Numbered from the stretch's first letter, positions 46,502-55,613 are shown. The stretch is 64,000 nt of DNA from Sphingorhabdus lutea (GCF_001889025.1 NZ_CP018154.1:1354501-1418500); one strand, 5' to 3'. Notes: a model not told the origin generated them from the letters alone. Made by a program: numbers and translations.

Positions 46502-47020
46502 TTATAAAGTTAAAAGTAACGGGAGTAATTTTGCGTCCATGGCGCAGCCTTCATCCTGTTTTTGGCGAATGAATTCGGCTATATTCGGCAATGGCACCCG
46601 GTGAACGGTGATATTTTCTCCATCAACCCCGCCGCCATCGCCAATTTTGGTTACATTATGCGCGCGCATCATGAAAAATTTCTCGCTCACCATGCCGGGG
46701 GAGGAGTAAAACTCACCAATAATTTCCATGCGCCCCGCCTGATATCCGGTTTCCTCCACCAATTCACGCATCGCAGCATCAATGGGGTTTTCATTTTCGG
46801 TTTCATCACCAATTAATCCAGCGGGCAATTCCAAACAATTACGCCCCAATGGCACACGAAATTGCTCCACCAAAATGATATTTTTCCCTGTCTCATCCTC
46901 ATCAATTGCCAAAATGACCGCCGCCTTTATCCCCCGCGGACGGCCCACAAATTCCCAACTATCCTGATTATAAACGGTGATATAATTTCCGGACCAGACG
47001 ATATCTTTTGATAATGGCAT
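46502..47020 (-). CDS. NUDIX hydrolase, ADP-ribose pyrophosphatase-like
   Basis: A 172-residue hydrolase of nucleoside diphosphate derivatives. A complete NUDIX box, GX5EX7REUXEEXGU, is present (G-DETEN-E-NPIDAAM-RELVEETGY, about residues 72-94), and the proline-containing stretch after it (GEFYSSPGMVSEKF) is typical of ADP-sugar diphosphatases. It is convergent with the complex I subunit gene and 30 bases downstream of the TPM gene. Confidence 0.88.
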   Translation of the reverse strand: MPLSKDIVWSGNYITVYNQDSWEFVGRPRGIKAAVILAIDEDETGKNIILVEQFRVPLGRNCLELPAGLIGDETENENPIDAAMRELVEETGYQAGRMEIIGEFYSSPGMVSEKFFMMRAHNVTKIGDGGGVDGENITVHRVPLPNIAEFIRQKQDEGCAMDAKLLPLLLTL

Positions 47021-47050
47021 AATAATTTCTATTTTGGATGAAAGGTGAAT

Positions 47051-47740
47051 TTACAATTCGATTAAGCGATCGGGCAATTCATTGGGATTTTTATCCGATT
47101 TTGGGAAATATAGTGATAAAATTTCGCCGATGGAGGCAATGGCATGAACCATTGCCTGTTCGACATTACCCTGTGCGATTTCTTCGGTTAAATGCGACAT
47201 GATGTCGCCCCATTGGTCGCTATCCACCTTGTCATTTATTGCTTTGTCCGCCACCAATTCGGCGCGATGTTCGCCCGTGGATAAATATAACATGACACCG
47301 GTTAAGCCTGCTGTTTTGCTTTCCGTGCCGACACGAAATAACCTTATTGCACGTGCACGAACCCTTTTGCGTTTTACCCATGAGGGGACAAGCCAAAAAC
47401 GAAGCGGTTTAATTAACAAAAATAGATAAGTCCCGCCAAATTTCAACGTCATGGCAAGGCCAATGAAGGTAATATAGCTTGCCGCACTATGCTGCGCGCC
47501 CCAACCGCCTAAAAACCAATCAAATATGGATAGATAGAAATCAGGCATGATTGCGATGGCGAATAATAATAGAAATGACGCGGCCATTGACCATAAAATC
47601 GCGATGTCATGATAATCATCTGATTGTTCAGCAATGATGGTCACGATTTCGCCATTGCTGTTTAATTCGGCGCGTTTCACGGCTGCGCTGATATTTTCAT
47701 GGGCGGCTGCGTTTAATATATTCATTTTATGATATGCCAT
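47051..47740 (-). CDS. TPM-domain membrane protein
   Basis: A 229-residue protein with a TPM (YgcG-like) fold split by two membrane helices (about residues 48-66 and 90-115). The first part, NISAAVKRAELNSNGEIVTIIAEQSDDY, and the later TGVMLYLSTGEHRAELVADKAINDKV match the small paralogue found next to larger YgcG proteins. It is the last gene of the lemA-TPM-TPM cluster, six bases after its larger paralogue. Function unknown; probably envelope-associated. Confidence 0.82.
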   Translation of the reverse strand: MAYHKMNILNAAAHENISAAVKRAELNSNGEIVTIIAEQSDDYHDIAILWSMAASFLLLFAIAIMPDFYLSIFDWFLGGWGAQHSAASYITFIGLAMTLKFGGTYLFLLIKPLRFWLVPSWVKRKRVRARAIRLFRVGTESKTAGLTGVMLYLSTGEHRAELVADKAINDKVDSDQWGDIMSHLTEEIAQGNVEQAMVHAIASIGEILSLYFPKSDKNPNELPDRLIEL

Positions 47741-47746
47741 AATATA

Positions 47747-48601
47747 TCACCATCCCCCCGATGCACCGCCGCCGCCAAAGCCGCCGCCACCACCACCAAA
47801 ACCGCCGCCGCCAAAGCCGCCACCGCCAAAGCCGCCAAATCCGCCGCCCTTATCATTATCGTCAAAACCACCACCCCAAATAATCACTGGACTAGTTCCA
47901 TGACGACCTTTGCGATATTTTTTGCCTTTTTTACCTCGGCTAAACATTGGGATGATGAAAAATATTATGAATATGATTATCCAAAAAAATAATAAGCCAT
48001 TTCCGCTATTATCTTTTTTTCTCTCAGCGGCTTTCGCGGCCAATTTTGCTCTATCTTCGGGGGATAATTTCAAAATGGTGGAAATTTTGTCCACACCGGC
48101 ATTTATCCCTGCGGGCAAATTGCCCTCTTTAAAATAAGGCGTGATGTCATTGCGAATTATATCACTGGATAGGGCGTCGGTTAATATCGGCTCAAGGCCA
48201 TATCCAACCTCTATACGCATTTTGCGTTCACTTGGCGCAATGATTAAAATGACGCCATCATCACGTTCTTTATCGCCAATTGCCCAATGACGGCCAAGTT
48301 GATAGCCATAATCGGATATGTCATAGCCCTTTAAATCGGAAATGGTGGCAACGACCAATTGGCGCTGTGTTTCATTTTCCAATAGCAGCAATTTTTGGGT
48401 TAATGCCGCTTCTTCGGCAGGGGACAATAAATCGGCCTGATCAACAACGCGGCCCGATAATTTGGGAAAATCCGGCCCCGCCGCATGGGCCGATGCGGCG
48501 AATAGCATGGTAAATAATATGATGCACAGCGCAATATATCCCGCCAATTGGGCCGGAGAAAATGGGCGAATTTGGGCCTGTGCCTGCATCATTTTATTCA
48601 A
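47747..48601 (-). CDS. TPM-domain (YgcG-like) protein with glycine-rich tail
   Basis: A 284-residue exported protein. An N-terminal hydrophobic signal segment (about residues 16-40) is followed by the TPM domain (FPKLSGRVVDQADLLSPAEEAAL, YGYQLGRHWAIGDKERDDGVILI, RIEVGYGLEPIL). A membrane helix follows at about 205-220 and a Gly/Phe-rich tail of repeated GGFGGGG units ends in SGGW. It overlaps lemA by four bases. LemA and TPM genes pair widely; their shared role is not established. Confidence 0.88.
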   Translation of the reverse strand: MNKMMQAQAQIRPFSPAQLAGYIALCIILFTMLFAASAHAAGPDFPKLSGRVVDQADLLSPAEEAALTQKLLLLENETQRQLVVATISDLKGYDISDYGYQLGRHWAIGDKERDDGVILIIAPSERKMRIEVGYGLEPILTDALSSDIIRNDITPYFKEGNLPAGINAGVDKISTILKLSPEDRAKLAAKAAERKKDNSGNGLLFFWIIIFIIFFIIPMFSRGKKGKKYRKGRHGTSPVIIWGGGFDDNDKGGGFGGFGGGGFGGGGFGGGGGGFGGGGASGGW

Positions 48602-49203
48602 TTGGAAAAATCAACCTTTGGTGCGGCCTCTGCCCCAGGGGTAACTGATTTATATGGCTGCATAGGCTTTGCGCCATGAATTATTTTTGCGCCAATGGCA
48701 TCGGGAAATGTCCGAATGGTGGTGTTATATTGCTGTACAGCCTCATTATAATCGTTAATGGCCACCCTGATACGGTTTTCCTGTCCCTCAATCTGGCTTT
48801 GAAAGTTTAAGAATGTTTCTTGGCTTTTTAATTGTGGATAGGCCTCCACACTAACCAACAGGCGCGATAGGCTGCCCGAAAGTTGGTTTTGTGCGCCCTG
48901 AAAGGCGGCCATTTTGGCAGGATCAGTTAAATCATCGCCATCCACGCTTATATTGGTGGAGGTCGCCTTTGCCCGTGCCTCGACCACTTCGGTAAGGGTT
49001 TTATTTTCTGCGCCCGCCGCGCCCTTAACAATTTGTTCCAAATTGGGGATTAAATTGGCCCTGCTTTGAAATGCAGCTTCGACATTGCCCCATTTTGCCT
49101 TTGCATTTTCTTCGGCGGTTGGCACGCTATTTATACCGCAGGCGGATAAAGAGACGACAGCAATTGGCGCGATTAAAAAACCTAAAGCACGTTTGTTCAT
49201 CAT
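48598..49203 (-). CDS. lemA: LemA family lipoprotein
   Basis: A 201-residue LemA protein. The N-terminal segment LIAPIAVVSLSACG has a lipobox (LSAC) near residue 23, so the protein is probably a lipoprotein here. The LemA core shows KWGNVEAAFQSRANLIPNLEQIVKG, SLSRLLVSVEAYPQLKSQETFLNFQSQIEGQENRIRVA and NDYNEAVQQYNTTIRTFP. It is the first gene of a three-gene cluster with two TPM proteins and is divergent from mscL. Confidence 0.9.
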   Translation of the reverse strand: MMNKRALGFLIAPIAVVSLSACGINSVPTAEENAKAKWGNVEAAFQSRANLIPNLEQIVKGAAGAENKTLTEVVEARAKATSTNISVDGDDLTDPAKMAAFQGAQNQLSGSLSRLLVSVEAYPQLKSQETFLNFQSQIEGQENRIRVAINDYNEAVQQYNTTIRTFPDAIGAKIIHGAKPMQPYKSVTPGAEAAPKVDFSN

Positions 49204-49320
49204 AAACTCCCCATTTGTAAAACAATGTTATAAAAATGTAAGGTGGCGATTAACGCCTTGCAAGGGGTAATATGAACATATAGTAATTCATCATGTAAAA
49301 TTTTCAGGTGAAAATATATT

Positions 49321-49734
49321 ATGATAAATGATTTTAAGCAGTTTATTGCCAAGGGTAATGTCATGGATTTGGCCGTTGGTGTGATTATTGGCGGTGCATT
49401 TGCCACCATCACCACCTCTTTGACCGAAGATGTGATTATGCCCGTTGTGTCATGGGTGTTTGGCGGCGTGGATTTGTCCAGCAAATATATATTATTGGGC
49501 GATGTTCCGACGGGAATTGACCCTGAAAATTATGCGGCGTTAAAGGAAGCCGGCGTGGCCATGCTTGGCTATGGTGCATTTATTACCGCGATTATCAATT
49601 TCCTTATCCTTGCCTTTGCGGTATTTTTGATTGTGCGCAATGTGAATAAAATGATGGTCAATAAAGAAGAAGCGGCAGCAGGGCCAAGTGAGATTGATTT
49701 GCTGACCGAAATTCGCGATTCATTGAAGAAATAA
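49321..49734 (+). CDS. mscL: Large-conductance mechanosensitive channel
   Basis: A pentameric inner-membrane channel that opens under hypo-osmotic shock. The 137-residue protein starts with MINDFKQFIAKGNVMDLAVGVIIGGAFATI (N-terminal helix and TM1 with the glycine-rich pore lining). TM2 is ITAIINFLILAFAVFLIVRNVNKM and the C-terminal bundle ends in LLTEIRDSLKK. All family landmarks are present. Confidence 0.96.
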   Translation: MINDFKQFIAKGNVMDLAVGVIIGGAFATITTSLTEDVIMPVVSWVFGGVDLSSKYILLGDVPTGIDPENYAALKEAGVAMLGYGAFITAIINFLILAFAVFLIVRNVNKMMVNKEEAAAGPSEIDLLTEIRDSLKK

Positions 49735-49750
49735 ATTCATATTAAATTTT

Positions 49751-49800
49751 AAGGGCCGCCCTTCATCTTCTGATTTGCGAAGCATGCCCATATTGGGCAT
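49751..49800. repeat. Two short inverted repeats between mscL and the CFA gene
   Basis: AAGGGC-C-GCCCTT at 49751-49763 and ATGCCCA-TAT-TGGGCAT at 49784-49800 are both perfect. The first may terminate mscL, although no T-run follows. The second ends nine bases before the next ATG (49810), where a ribosome site is expected but weak. Confidence 0.45.
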
Positions 49801-49809
49801 AGATTTGGC

Positions 49810-51102
49810 ATGAGCGATTCTGAAGCAAATAGGGGCGGCCATTTGGTTAAGCCATCAGGGCGGATATTGGGTGCATTGGGTTTATCTGGCCTTATCGCGC
49901 GGCCAATATCTCGCATTATCGCCAATAAAATTGACACTGCTATTATCTATGGCTCCATTGACGCGATGATGCCCGATGGAAGCCAAAGGCAGATTAGGGG
50001 ACAGCATATCGGCCCCCACGCCATTATCCATTTGCATGATTGGCGTGCGCTGGTGCGTTTGGTGCGCGGTGGTTCGGTTGGATGGTATGAGGCTTGGGAG
50101 GACGGCCAATGGTCAAGCCCTGATCCAGTTAAAATATTCGATATATTTCTTCGCAATCGCGCTACATTGGGGCAGCTTGGCCGGGCGGCCGGTATGCGCA
50201 AATTATTTGGCCGTTTTTTCCATTGGTTGAACAGAAATAATCAAACAGGGTCAAAACGCAATATTCAGGCACATTATGATTTGGGCAATGATTTTTACAA
50301 ACTTTGGCTGGATGAAAGTTTAAGCTATTCATCCGCCTTATTTGATGGAAAATCGGGCAAAGATATTTCCTTATTTGATGCGCAAAATCGCAAAAATGAC
50401 CGAATTTTGGAACAGATTAAAATAAAAAATGGCCAGTCAATATTGGAAATTGGTTGTGGGTGGGGTGGCTTTGCCAAACAGGCATTTAATGCGGCAAATA
50501 TAAATTATCATGGCATAACATTATCGGCGGAGCAGGCGGCCATTGCCCGCGAAAAATTGTCCATTTTGTCGCGGCAGCATGATATAAAAAATAATCGAAA
50601 TTTTCAAATTAGCCTGACCGATTACCGAGATGTGGACGGACAATATGATGCAATTGTCAGCGTTGAAATGGTGGAGGCTGTGGGGCAGAAATATTGGCCA
50701 TCCTATATGCAAATGATTGCGCGCAATTTAAAATCATCGGGTCGGGCTGTAATCCAATATATTGGTATTGATGACGCAATTTTTGAACAATATTCAAAAA
50801 ATATAGACTTTATTCAGGCATATATATTCCCCGGTGGATTGTTAATTTCCCAATCAAAATTTCGCGCATTGGCCATGGAAAATGGGTTGATATGGGAAGA
50901 TCATTTTGAATTTGGCCATGATTATGCCACAACATTGAAAATATGGCGGCAGAATTTTGATAAGGCCGATGCGGCGGGGAAAATTCCCGCTGGATTTGAT
51001 GAGAAATTTAAGCGTCTGTGGCGTTATTATTTAATGTATTGTGAGGGCGGATTTGCCAGTGGCGGAATTTATGTTGCGCAATTAACGCTGAAGAAAAGTT
51101 AA
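49810..51102 (+). CDS. Cyclopropane-fatty-acyl-phospholipid synthase family methyltransferase
   Basis: A 430-residue SAM-dependent enzyme of the CFA synthase family, which methylates double bonds of membrane phospholipid acyl chains. The middle has RNIQAHYDLGNDFYKLWLDESLSYSSALF, the SAM-binding motif ILEIGCGWGGFAKQA, and SVEMVEAVGQKYWPSYM, all standard. The C-terminus (WRYYLMYCEGGFASGGIYVAQLTL) also fits. Possible coupling with the serine hydrolase 22 bases downstream. Exact modification is uncertain. Confidence 0.88.
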   Translation: MSDSEANRGGHLVKPSGRILGALGLSGLIARPISRIIANKIDTAIIYGSIDAMMPDGSQRQIRGQHIGPHAIIHLHDWRALVRLVRGGSVGWYEAWEDGQWSSPDPVKIFDIFLRNRATLGQLGRAAGMRKLFGRFFHWLNRNNQTGSKRNIQAHYDLGNDFYKLWLDESLSYSSALFDGKSGKDISLFDAQNRKNDRILEQIKIKNGQSILEIGCGWGGFAKQAFNAANINYHGITLSAEQAAIAREKLSILSRQHDIKNNRNFQISLTDYRDVDGQYDAIVSVEMVEAVGQKYWPSYMQMIARNLKSSGRAVIQYIGIDDAIFEQYSKNIDFIQAYIFPGGLLISQSKFRALAMENGLIWEDHFEFGHDYATTLKIWRQNFDKADAAGKIPAGFDEKFKRLWRYYLMYCEGGFASGGIYVAQLTLKKS

Positions 51103-51124
51103 ATATGGGCGGGGAGGCCAAAAT

Positions 51125-52321
51125 ATGAAAAAATGGATTATTGCAATTTTGCTTATCATTGGTGCTGCGGGGGCATATGGATATGCCAGCATGGACAAGG
51201 AAGGGCGCAATTTGCTAGCCAATTTGCCGACCGACAGAAATGTTTTATTTTGGACAGTCCCACAGCGCGATGCGGCATTTCGCGCATTGGACAAATTATC
51301 TATTTTGGCTGATTCCCGGACAATAAGCGCCGGCGGCGCCGTTAAAAAATTGACTAAGGGAGACCCTATATCCGTTAATATCGATATGGATAAATATATG
51401 GCCGAACAGCGCAATGCCGGTTTAATTATTATCCAAGGCGATAAAATCAGATTTGAAAAATATGCTCTTGATTATAATGCATCGGGCCGTTGGACCAGTT
51501 TTTCGGTGGCAAAATCATTTACATCCACATTGGTTGGCGCGGCGATACAGGATGGATATATTAAAAATGTGGATGATAAAGTTACCGATTATATCCCCGA
51601 TTTAAAGGGGTCGGTTTATGATGATGTTAGCGTGGAACAATTATTGACCATGACATCGGGCGTTAAATGGAATGAGGATTATACCGATCCCAAAAGCGAC
51701 GTGGCGTTATTTAATGAGCATAAGGCGGATAAAGGCGTTGATGCAACGGTTTCATATATGCGCAAATTATCGCGCGAAGCTCCGGCGGGCAGCAAGTGGG
51801 TTTATAAAACTGGCGAAACAAATTTAATTGGGGTTCTGGTCAGCGAGGCAACAGGAAAAAATCTTTCGCAATATTTGTCCGAAAAAATATGGGCGCCTTA
51901 TGGCATGGAACAGGATGCATTTTGGTTATTAGGATCGACGGGCCATGAAATAAGCGGATGTTGTATTTCCGCCAGCCTGCGTGATTATGCGCGTTTTGGC
52001 ATGTTTATTGGCGAGGGCGGCGTGGTAAATGGCAAATCAATTTTGCCCAATGGCTGGTTGGATAAAGCAACAAAGAAACAGGCAGAAATTGGCACGCCTG
52101 GCCGTGGATATGGGTATCAATGGTGGACCAATGATGATGGCAGCTTTGCCGCACAGGGCATTTTTGGGCAGGGGATATTCATTGATCCGGCGCGTAAATT
52201 GGTCATAGCCAGCAATGGTAATTGGCCAACGGCAAATAATCCCGGCACGTTGGGAAAACAGCGCGAGGCATTTTATAAGGCGGTTCAGGCGGCAATAGAT
52301 ATGGAAATAGCCGCAAAATAA
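51125..52321 (+). CDS. Serine hydrolase, class C beta-lactamase-like
   Basis: A 398-residue protein with an N-terminal membrane or signal segment (KKWIIAILLIIGAAGAYGYA). The SxxK active-site motif is in WTSFSVAKSFTSTLVGAAI, and TMTSGVKWNEDY and GSKWVYKTGETNLIGVLV are typical of EstB/6-aminohexanoate-dimer-hydrolase relatives. A KTG-like third motif is not certain. Likely an esterase or peptidase in the periplasm rather than an antibiotic-resistance enzyme. It ends just before a long hairpin. Confidence 0.85.
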   Translation: MKKWIIAILLIIGAAGAYGYASMDKEGRNLLANLPTDRNVLFWTVPQRDAAFRALDKLSILADSRTISAGGAVKKLTKGDPISVNIDMDKYMAEQRNAGLIIIQGDKIRFEKYALDYNASGRWTSFSVAKSFTSTLVGAAIQDGYIKNVDDKVTDYIPDLKGSVYDDVSVEQLLTMTSGVKWNEDYTDPKSDVALFNEHKADKGVDATVSYMRKLSREAPAGSKWVYKTGETNLIGVLVSEATGKNLSQYLSEKIWAPYGMEQDAFWLLGSTGHEISGCCISASLRDYARFGMFIGEGGVVNGKSILPNGWLDKATKKQAEIGTPGRGYGYQWWTNDDGSFAAQGIFGQGIFIDPARKLVIASNGNWPTANNPGTLGKQREAFYKAVQAAIDMEIAAK

Positions 52322-52364
52322 AAAAGGCTCAGCTTACTATTTTGGGGGTTTAGTAAGCTGAGCC
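52318..52364. terminator. Long perfect hairpin terminator between convergent genes
   Basis: GGCTCAGCTTACTA at 52326-52339 is perfectly complementary to 52351-52364 across an 11-base loop. On the minus strand it is followed by T-rich sequence (plus-strand A-run before 52326), so it best terminates the PilZ transcript. It may also act on the hydrolase transcript. Confidence 0.8.
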
Positions 52365-52529
52365 ATTATAACGCATTATTAAAATGATATGGACCAGATA
52401 TTATTTTTGAATAATGCGGCTTTTTACCAACGATATAATTTATTAACAGCGCATGGTTGGGGGCTGTTTTTACTGATGGAACAGGAGGGATGGGGCCTGC
52501 CATCATTATATCGCCGATAAAAATTCAAC

Positions 52530-52901
52530 TTATAATTTTATTTGTACAGGATGACGGGTAATAATATTTTGCAACACTGCCTGATTTAGCAAATCGGTAA
52601 AGGCACATCCAATTTTTGCGCCAGTATTCCAAATAACTTCTGCCTGAAGCCCTCCCATCATGGGGATGCGAACCCAGCATCGCGCCCCCTTTGGCATGCC
52701 GCTGACGCCCTTGCACGCAAAGCCGGCGCGTGAAATATCGCAAATCTCTATATCAAATGGTTTGCTGTTCGTTTGCCGCAAACTGGCAAAAATGGTGACA
52801 TTATATCTTTCGACACATCGATCTTCCATCATGGGGTTGGTAGATATATTATTTTGTTGGTTCATATTGTTCGAACCATCTTGTTTAAATGATATGGTCA
52901 T
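52530..52901 (-). CDS. PilZ-domain protein, probable c-di-GMP receptor
   Basis: A 123-residue soluble protein. The PilZ ligand motifs are RCVERYNV (RxxxR, near residue 28) and DISRAGFAC (D/NxSxxG, near residue 56), followed by GARCWVRIPMMGGLQAEVIWNTGAKIGCAFTD, the usual beta-barrel end. It should bind cyclic di-GMP. The start at 52901 is fixed by a strong AGGAGG at 52908-52913. It is a single-domain protein, so output must come through a partner. The 165 bases after it contain no gene. Confidence 0.87.
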   Translation of the reverse strand: MTISFKQDGSNNMNQQNNISTNPMMEDRCVERYNVTIFASLRQTNSKPFDIEICDISRAGFACKGVSGMPKGARCWVRIPMMGGLQAEVIWNTGAKIGCAFTDLLNQAVLQNIITRHPVQIKL

Positions 52902-53061
52902 TATTTACCTCCTAAAACTGACAAATAAACTCTGACCGTTTGGCGTTAATATTTGGACAAATAAGATGGTTTTTAAGATTAATTTTCTTGTTTACCATAT
53001 TTACATGGCCGGATTGATAGCAAATGGTTGCAAAATATGGTCGAAAGCGCCATATGGCCTT

Positions 53062-53151
53062 TGGGAATCGGGTGGACGTGACGGTCGCCAACCTGGTCAG
53101 GTCCTGACGGAAGCAGCCACAACGATTTTTTTGCGGGTCGCCCGGTTCCTA
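53062..53151 (+). ncRNA. ffs: Signal recognition particle RNA (4.5S, small bacterial type)
   Basis: The apical domain contains the universal GGTCAGGTCC-TGAC-GGAAGCAGCC region at 53095-53118. The ends pair: GGGAATCGGGTGGAC from 53063 with GTCGCCCGGTTCCT ending at 53150, giving one long hairpin of about 90 bases. The tetraloop TGAC at 53105-53108 is of the UNAC class instead of the common GNRA. Position upstream of dnaX is the classical arrangement. Exact ends are estimated from pairing. Confidence 0.9.
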
Positions 53152-53294
53152 CTTCTTCACAAAAAATCAATATAAATTCGATGCTATTTGGGCATATGCT
53201 GATGACATATATGTCAGGTGGGATAAGATATTGGACATATATTGTTCGACATTCATTGTTCGACATTCTGGGCGGGCGCATTTAAGGTGGGATT

Positions 53295-55274
53295 ATGAAT
53301 GATTCCAATCAAAATAATGATGAAGTTCCTGTGCCCCATGATGAGGAAATAGGATTTGATTTAGGCGGGCAAGCGCCCACAGCAAATGCCGCGCCATCGG
53401 GCAATGGCATTTACCGCGTATTGGCGCGCAAATATCGTCCGTCAAAATTTTCTGAGCTTATCGGCCAAGATGCGATGGTTCAAACGCTTGCCAACGCGAT
53501 AAAGCGTGAACGATTGGCCCATGCATTTTTGATGACGGGGGTTCGCGGGGTCGGCAAAACATCCACCGCGCGGTTAATTGCAAAGGCGCTAAACTGCATC
53601 GGCGCAGATGGGCAAGGCGGCCCGACAATTGACCCATGCGGGCAATGTGAACCATGCATCGCCATTGGCGAGGGGCGGCACATGGATGTTATTGAAATGG
53701 ACGCGGCCAGCCATACCGGCGTTAATGATGTGCGCGAGATAATAGAGGCGGTGCGTTATGCCTCTGTTTCGGCGCGGTATAAAATTTATATTATTGACGA
53801 AGTGCATATGCTGTCCACCAATGCATTTAATGCGTTGTTGAAAACATTGGAAGAACCGCCGGAGCATGTGAAATTTTTGTTCGCGACGACGGAAGTTGAT
53901 AAAGTGCCGATTACGGTATTGTCACGATGTCAGCGGTTTGACCTGAAACGCATTAGCTCTGAATTATTGGCAAAACATTTTACGCAGATTATTGCGCTGG
54001 AAAATTGTGAGGCAGAGGAAGAGGCCATTGCCCTTATTGCACAGGCGGCAGAGGGGTCGGTTCGCGATGGGCTTTCTATTTTGGATCAGGCCATTGCCCA
54101 TTCCGATTTTGAAGGTGATGGCAAAATTTTATCGGCCAAGGTGCGCGATATGCTTGGGCTGTCCGATCGGGGGGCGATACGCGATTTAATGCAATCGCTG
54201 TTGGATGGTGATGGGAAAATGGCGTTGACGCATGCCAATTCTCAATATGATTTGGGGGTTGACCCAAAGGCAATTATCAATGGTTTAATGCGCGAGGTGC
54301 ATTTAATTTCGATTGCCCAAATTGGCGCGCCACAGGATCAAAGCATGTCCAAAGAAGGACAGGAAAAGCGCGAAAAATGGGCGCAAAATATTTCCGCGCC
54401 AAGATTACAAATGTTTTGGCAGCTATTATTACAGGGTTTGGAGGATTTAAGGCGAGGCAGCGTGCCGACCCAATGTTGTGATATGATAATATTGCGCATT
54501 ATTCATGCGACAAAAATGCCCGATCCGTCCGATCTTGCCAAATTATTGCAAAATGGAATGGCAGGCGTGAACGCTGGCCCAAATTCTGGCCCAAATTCTG
54601 GCCCATCAAATGAACCATCAGCACAAGCATCAAATGTGCAATTTTCAAATGCACAAATAGGCATAGCATCCTCCATTGCTCTGGCTGATTCCTCGGTTTC
54701 CAATGGTTCTGCCTTTGTGGGCGAGGAAGTGGCCGCCTTGGAAAATGCCCCCCAGCAAAAATCGGTTGAGCAGAATATAGCTTCACAGAAGATTGAGCAT
54801 GGCAAAGAAAATGTTCATCATCCTTATAAAGAAGGTGATGCGCAAAAAATTGTAAAATTGCCGTCGAGTTTCGAAGCCTTAATTTCCTTAGTAGGTACAA
54901 AATTCCCGGCGATAGAGGCGGATTTGCGCGATGTTGTGCGTCTGGTCGAATATGATGTGACACAATCGCCGCCCAATTTATTTTATCAATTGGCAGGCAA
55001 GGTTTTTCCCCGTTTTGAACAGGATTTGTCCCACGCCCTATTCCAATTAACCAATATTAGATGGAATTTGGCGGTAAAGGAGGGGGAGGCACAGCCCAGC
55101 GAATATGAAGTGGAAATTGCCAAGGTTGAACAGGCAAGGCAGGAAATTTTAAATTCGCCCATGGTTAAATCCATTATGAGCACATTCCCCAATGCTCAGT
55201 TAATTGAAGATGAAACCATTGAAAATCATCAGGATGAAAATATTATGAACCAACAAAATATGCGGAGTGCGTAA
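53295..55274 (+). CDS. dnaX: DNA polymerase III subunit gamma/tau
   Basis: Clamp-loader ATPase of the replisome; 659 residues. Walker A is in GVRGVGKTSTARLIAKAL and the zinc-binding cysteines in CIGADGQGGP..PCGQCEPC. Walker B is IYIIDEVHMLS and sensor 1 is VKFLFATTEVDKVPITVLSRCQRFDL. A Pro/Ser/Asn/Gln-rich linker at about residues 425-510 contains tandem NSGP units encoded by 12-base repeats, before the tau-specific C-terminus. AAGGTGGG precedes the ATG. It lies between the SRP RNA and ybaB. Confidence 0.95.
   Translation: MNDSNQNNDEVPVPHDEEIGFDLGGQAPTANAAPSGNGIYRVLARKYRPSKFSELIGQDAMVQTLANAIKRERLAHAFLMTGVRGVGKTSTARLIAKALNCIGADGQGGPTIDPCGQCEPCIAIGEGRHMDVIEMDAASHTGVNDVREIIEAVRYASVSARYKIYIIDEVHMLSTNAFNALLKTLEEPPEHVKFLFATTEVDKVPITVLSRCQRFDLKRISSELLAKHFTQIIALENCEAEEEAIALIAQAAEGSVRDGLSILDQAIAHSDFEGDGKILSAKVRDMLGLSDRGAIRDLMQSLLDGDGKMALTHANSQYDLGVDPKAIINGLMREVHLISIAQIGAPQDQSMSKEGQEKREKWAQNISAPRLQMFWQLLLQGLEDLRRGSVPTQCCDMIILRIIHATKMPDPSDLAKLLQNGMAGVNAGPNSGPNSGPSNEPSAQASNVQFSNAQIGIASSIALADSSVSNGSAFVGEEVAALENAPQQKSVEQNIASQKIEHGKENVHHPYKEGDAQKIVKLPSSFEALISLVGTKFPAIEADLRDVVRLVEYDVTQSPPNLFYQLAGKVFPRFEQDLSHALFQLTNIRWNLAVKEGEAQPSEYEVEIAKVEQARQEILNSPMVKSIMSTFPNAQLIEDETIENHQDENIMNQQNMRSA
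54576..54605 (+). repeat. 12-base tandem repeat in the dnaX linker
   Basis: GGCCCAAATTCT is repeated exactly at 54576-54587 and 54588-54599, with a half copy at 54600-54605. It codes Gly-Pro-Asn-Ser in the flexible linker, so copy-number change would keep the frame. Confidence 0.8.
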
Positions 55275-55277
55275 AAA

Positions 55278-55613
55278 ATGAAAGATATGGAAGAAATGAT
55301 AAAAGCTGCGCAGGAGGCTGCGCAGAATATTCAAGTGCAAATGGAGCAAGCTCAGGCAAAATTAGATGAAATCATGGTAGAGGGTGTTTCTGGAGGTGGC
55401 CTTGTGAAGGTGCAGGCCAGCGCAAAAGGACGTATTACCGGATTGGATATTGACCCCAGCCTGTTGGTGGTAAGCGAAAAGCAAATGCTGGAAGATTTAG
55501 TCGTTGCGGCATTTAACAATGCGCGGGAAAAAGCCGATGAGGCCAGCAATGCAGAAATGGGTAAGATGAGCAGCGGGCTGCCTTTGCCCCCTGGATTTAA
55601 AATGCCGTTTTAA
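55278..55613 (+). CDS. YbaB/EbfC family nucleoid-associated protein
   Basis: A 111-residue dimeric DNA-binding protein. The N-terminal helix MEEMIKAAQEAAQNIQVQMEQAQ and the core GGLVKVQASAKGRITGLDIDPSLL match YbaB/EbfC. It starts three bases after dnaX, the conserved dnaX-ybaB pair. recR, which often follows, is absent here: the next 164 bases lead to lon. Confidence 0.92.
   Translation: MKDMEEMIKAAQEAAQNIQVQMEQAQAKLDEIMVEGVSGGGLVKVQASAKGRITGLDIDPSLLVVSEKQMLEDLVVAAFNNAREKADEASNAEMGKMSSGLPLPPGFKMPF

Noticed and set aside
47729..47992. Ala/Lys/Thr-rich plus-strand frame of 87 residues
   Set aside because: It is the antisense of the glycine-rich tail of the TPM protein; the low-complexity composition explains it.
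52966..53175. 69-residue plus-strand frame
   Set aside because: It runs through the SRP RNA gene and has no family pattern.
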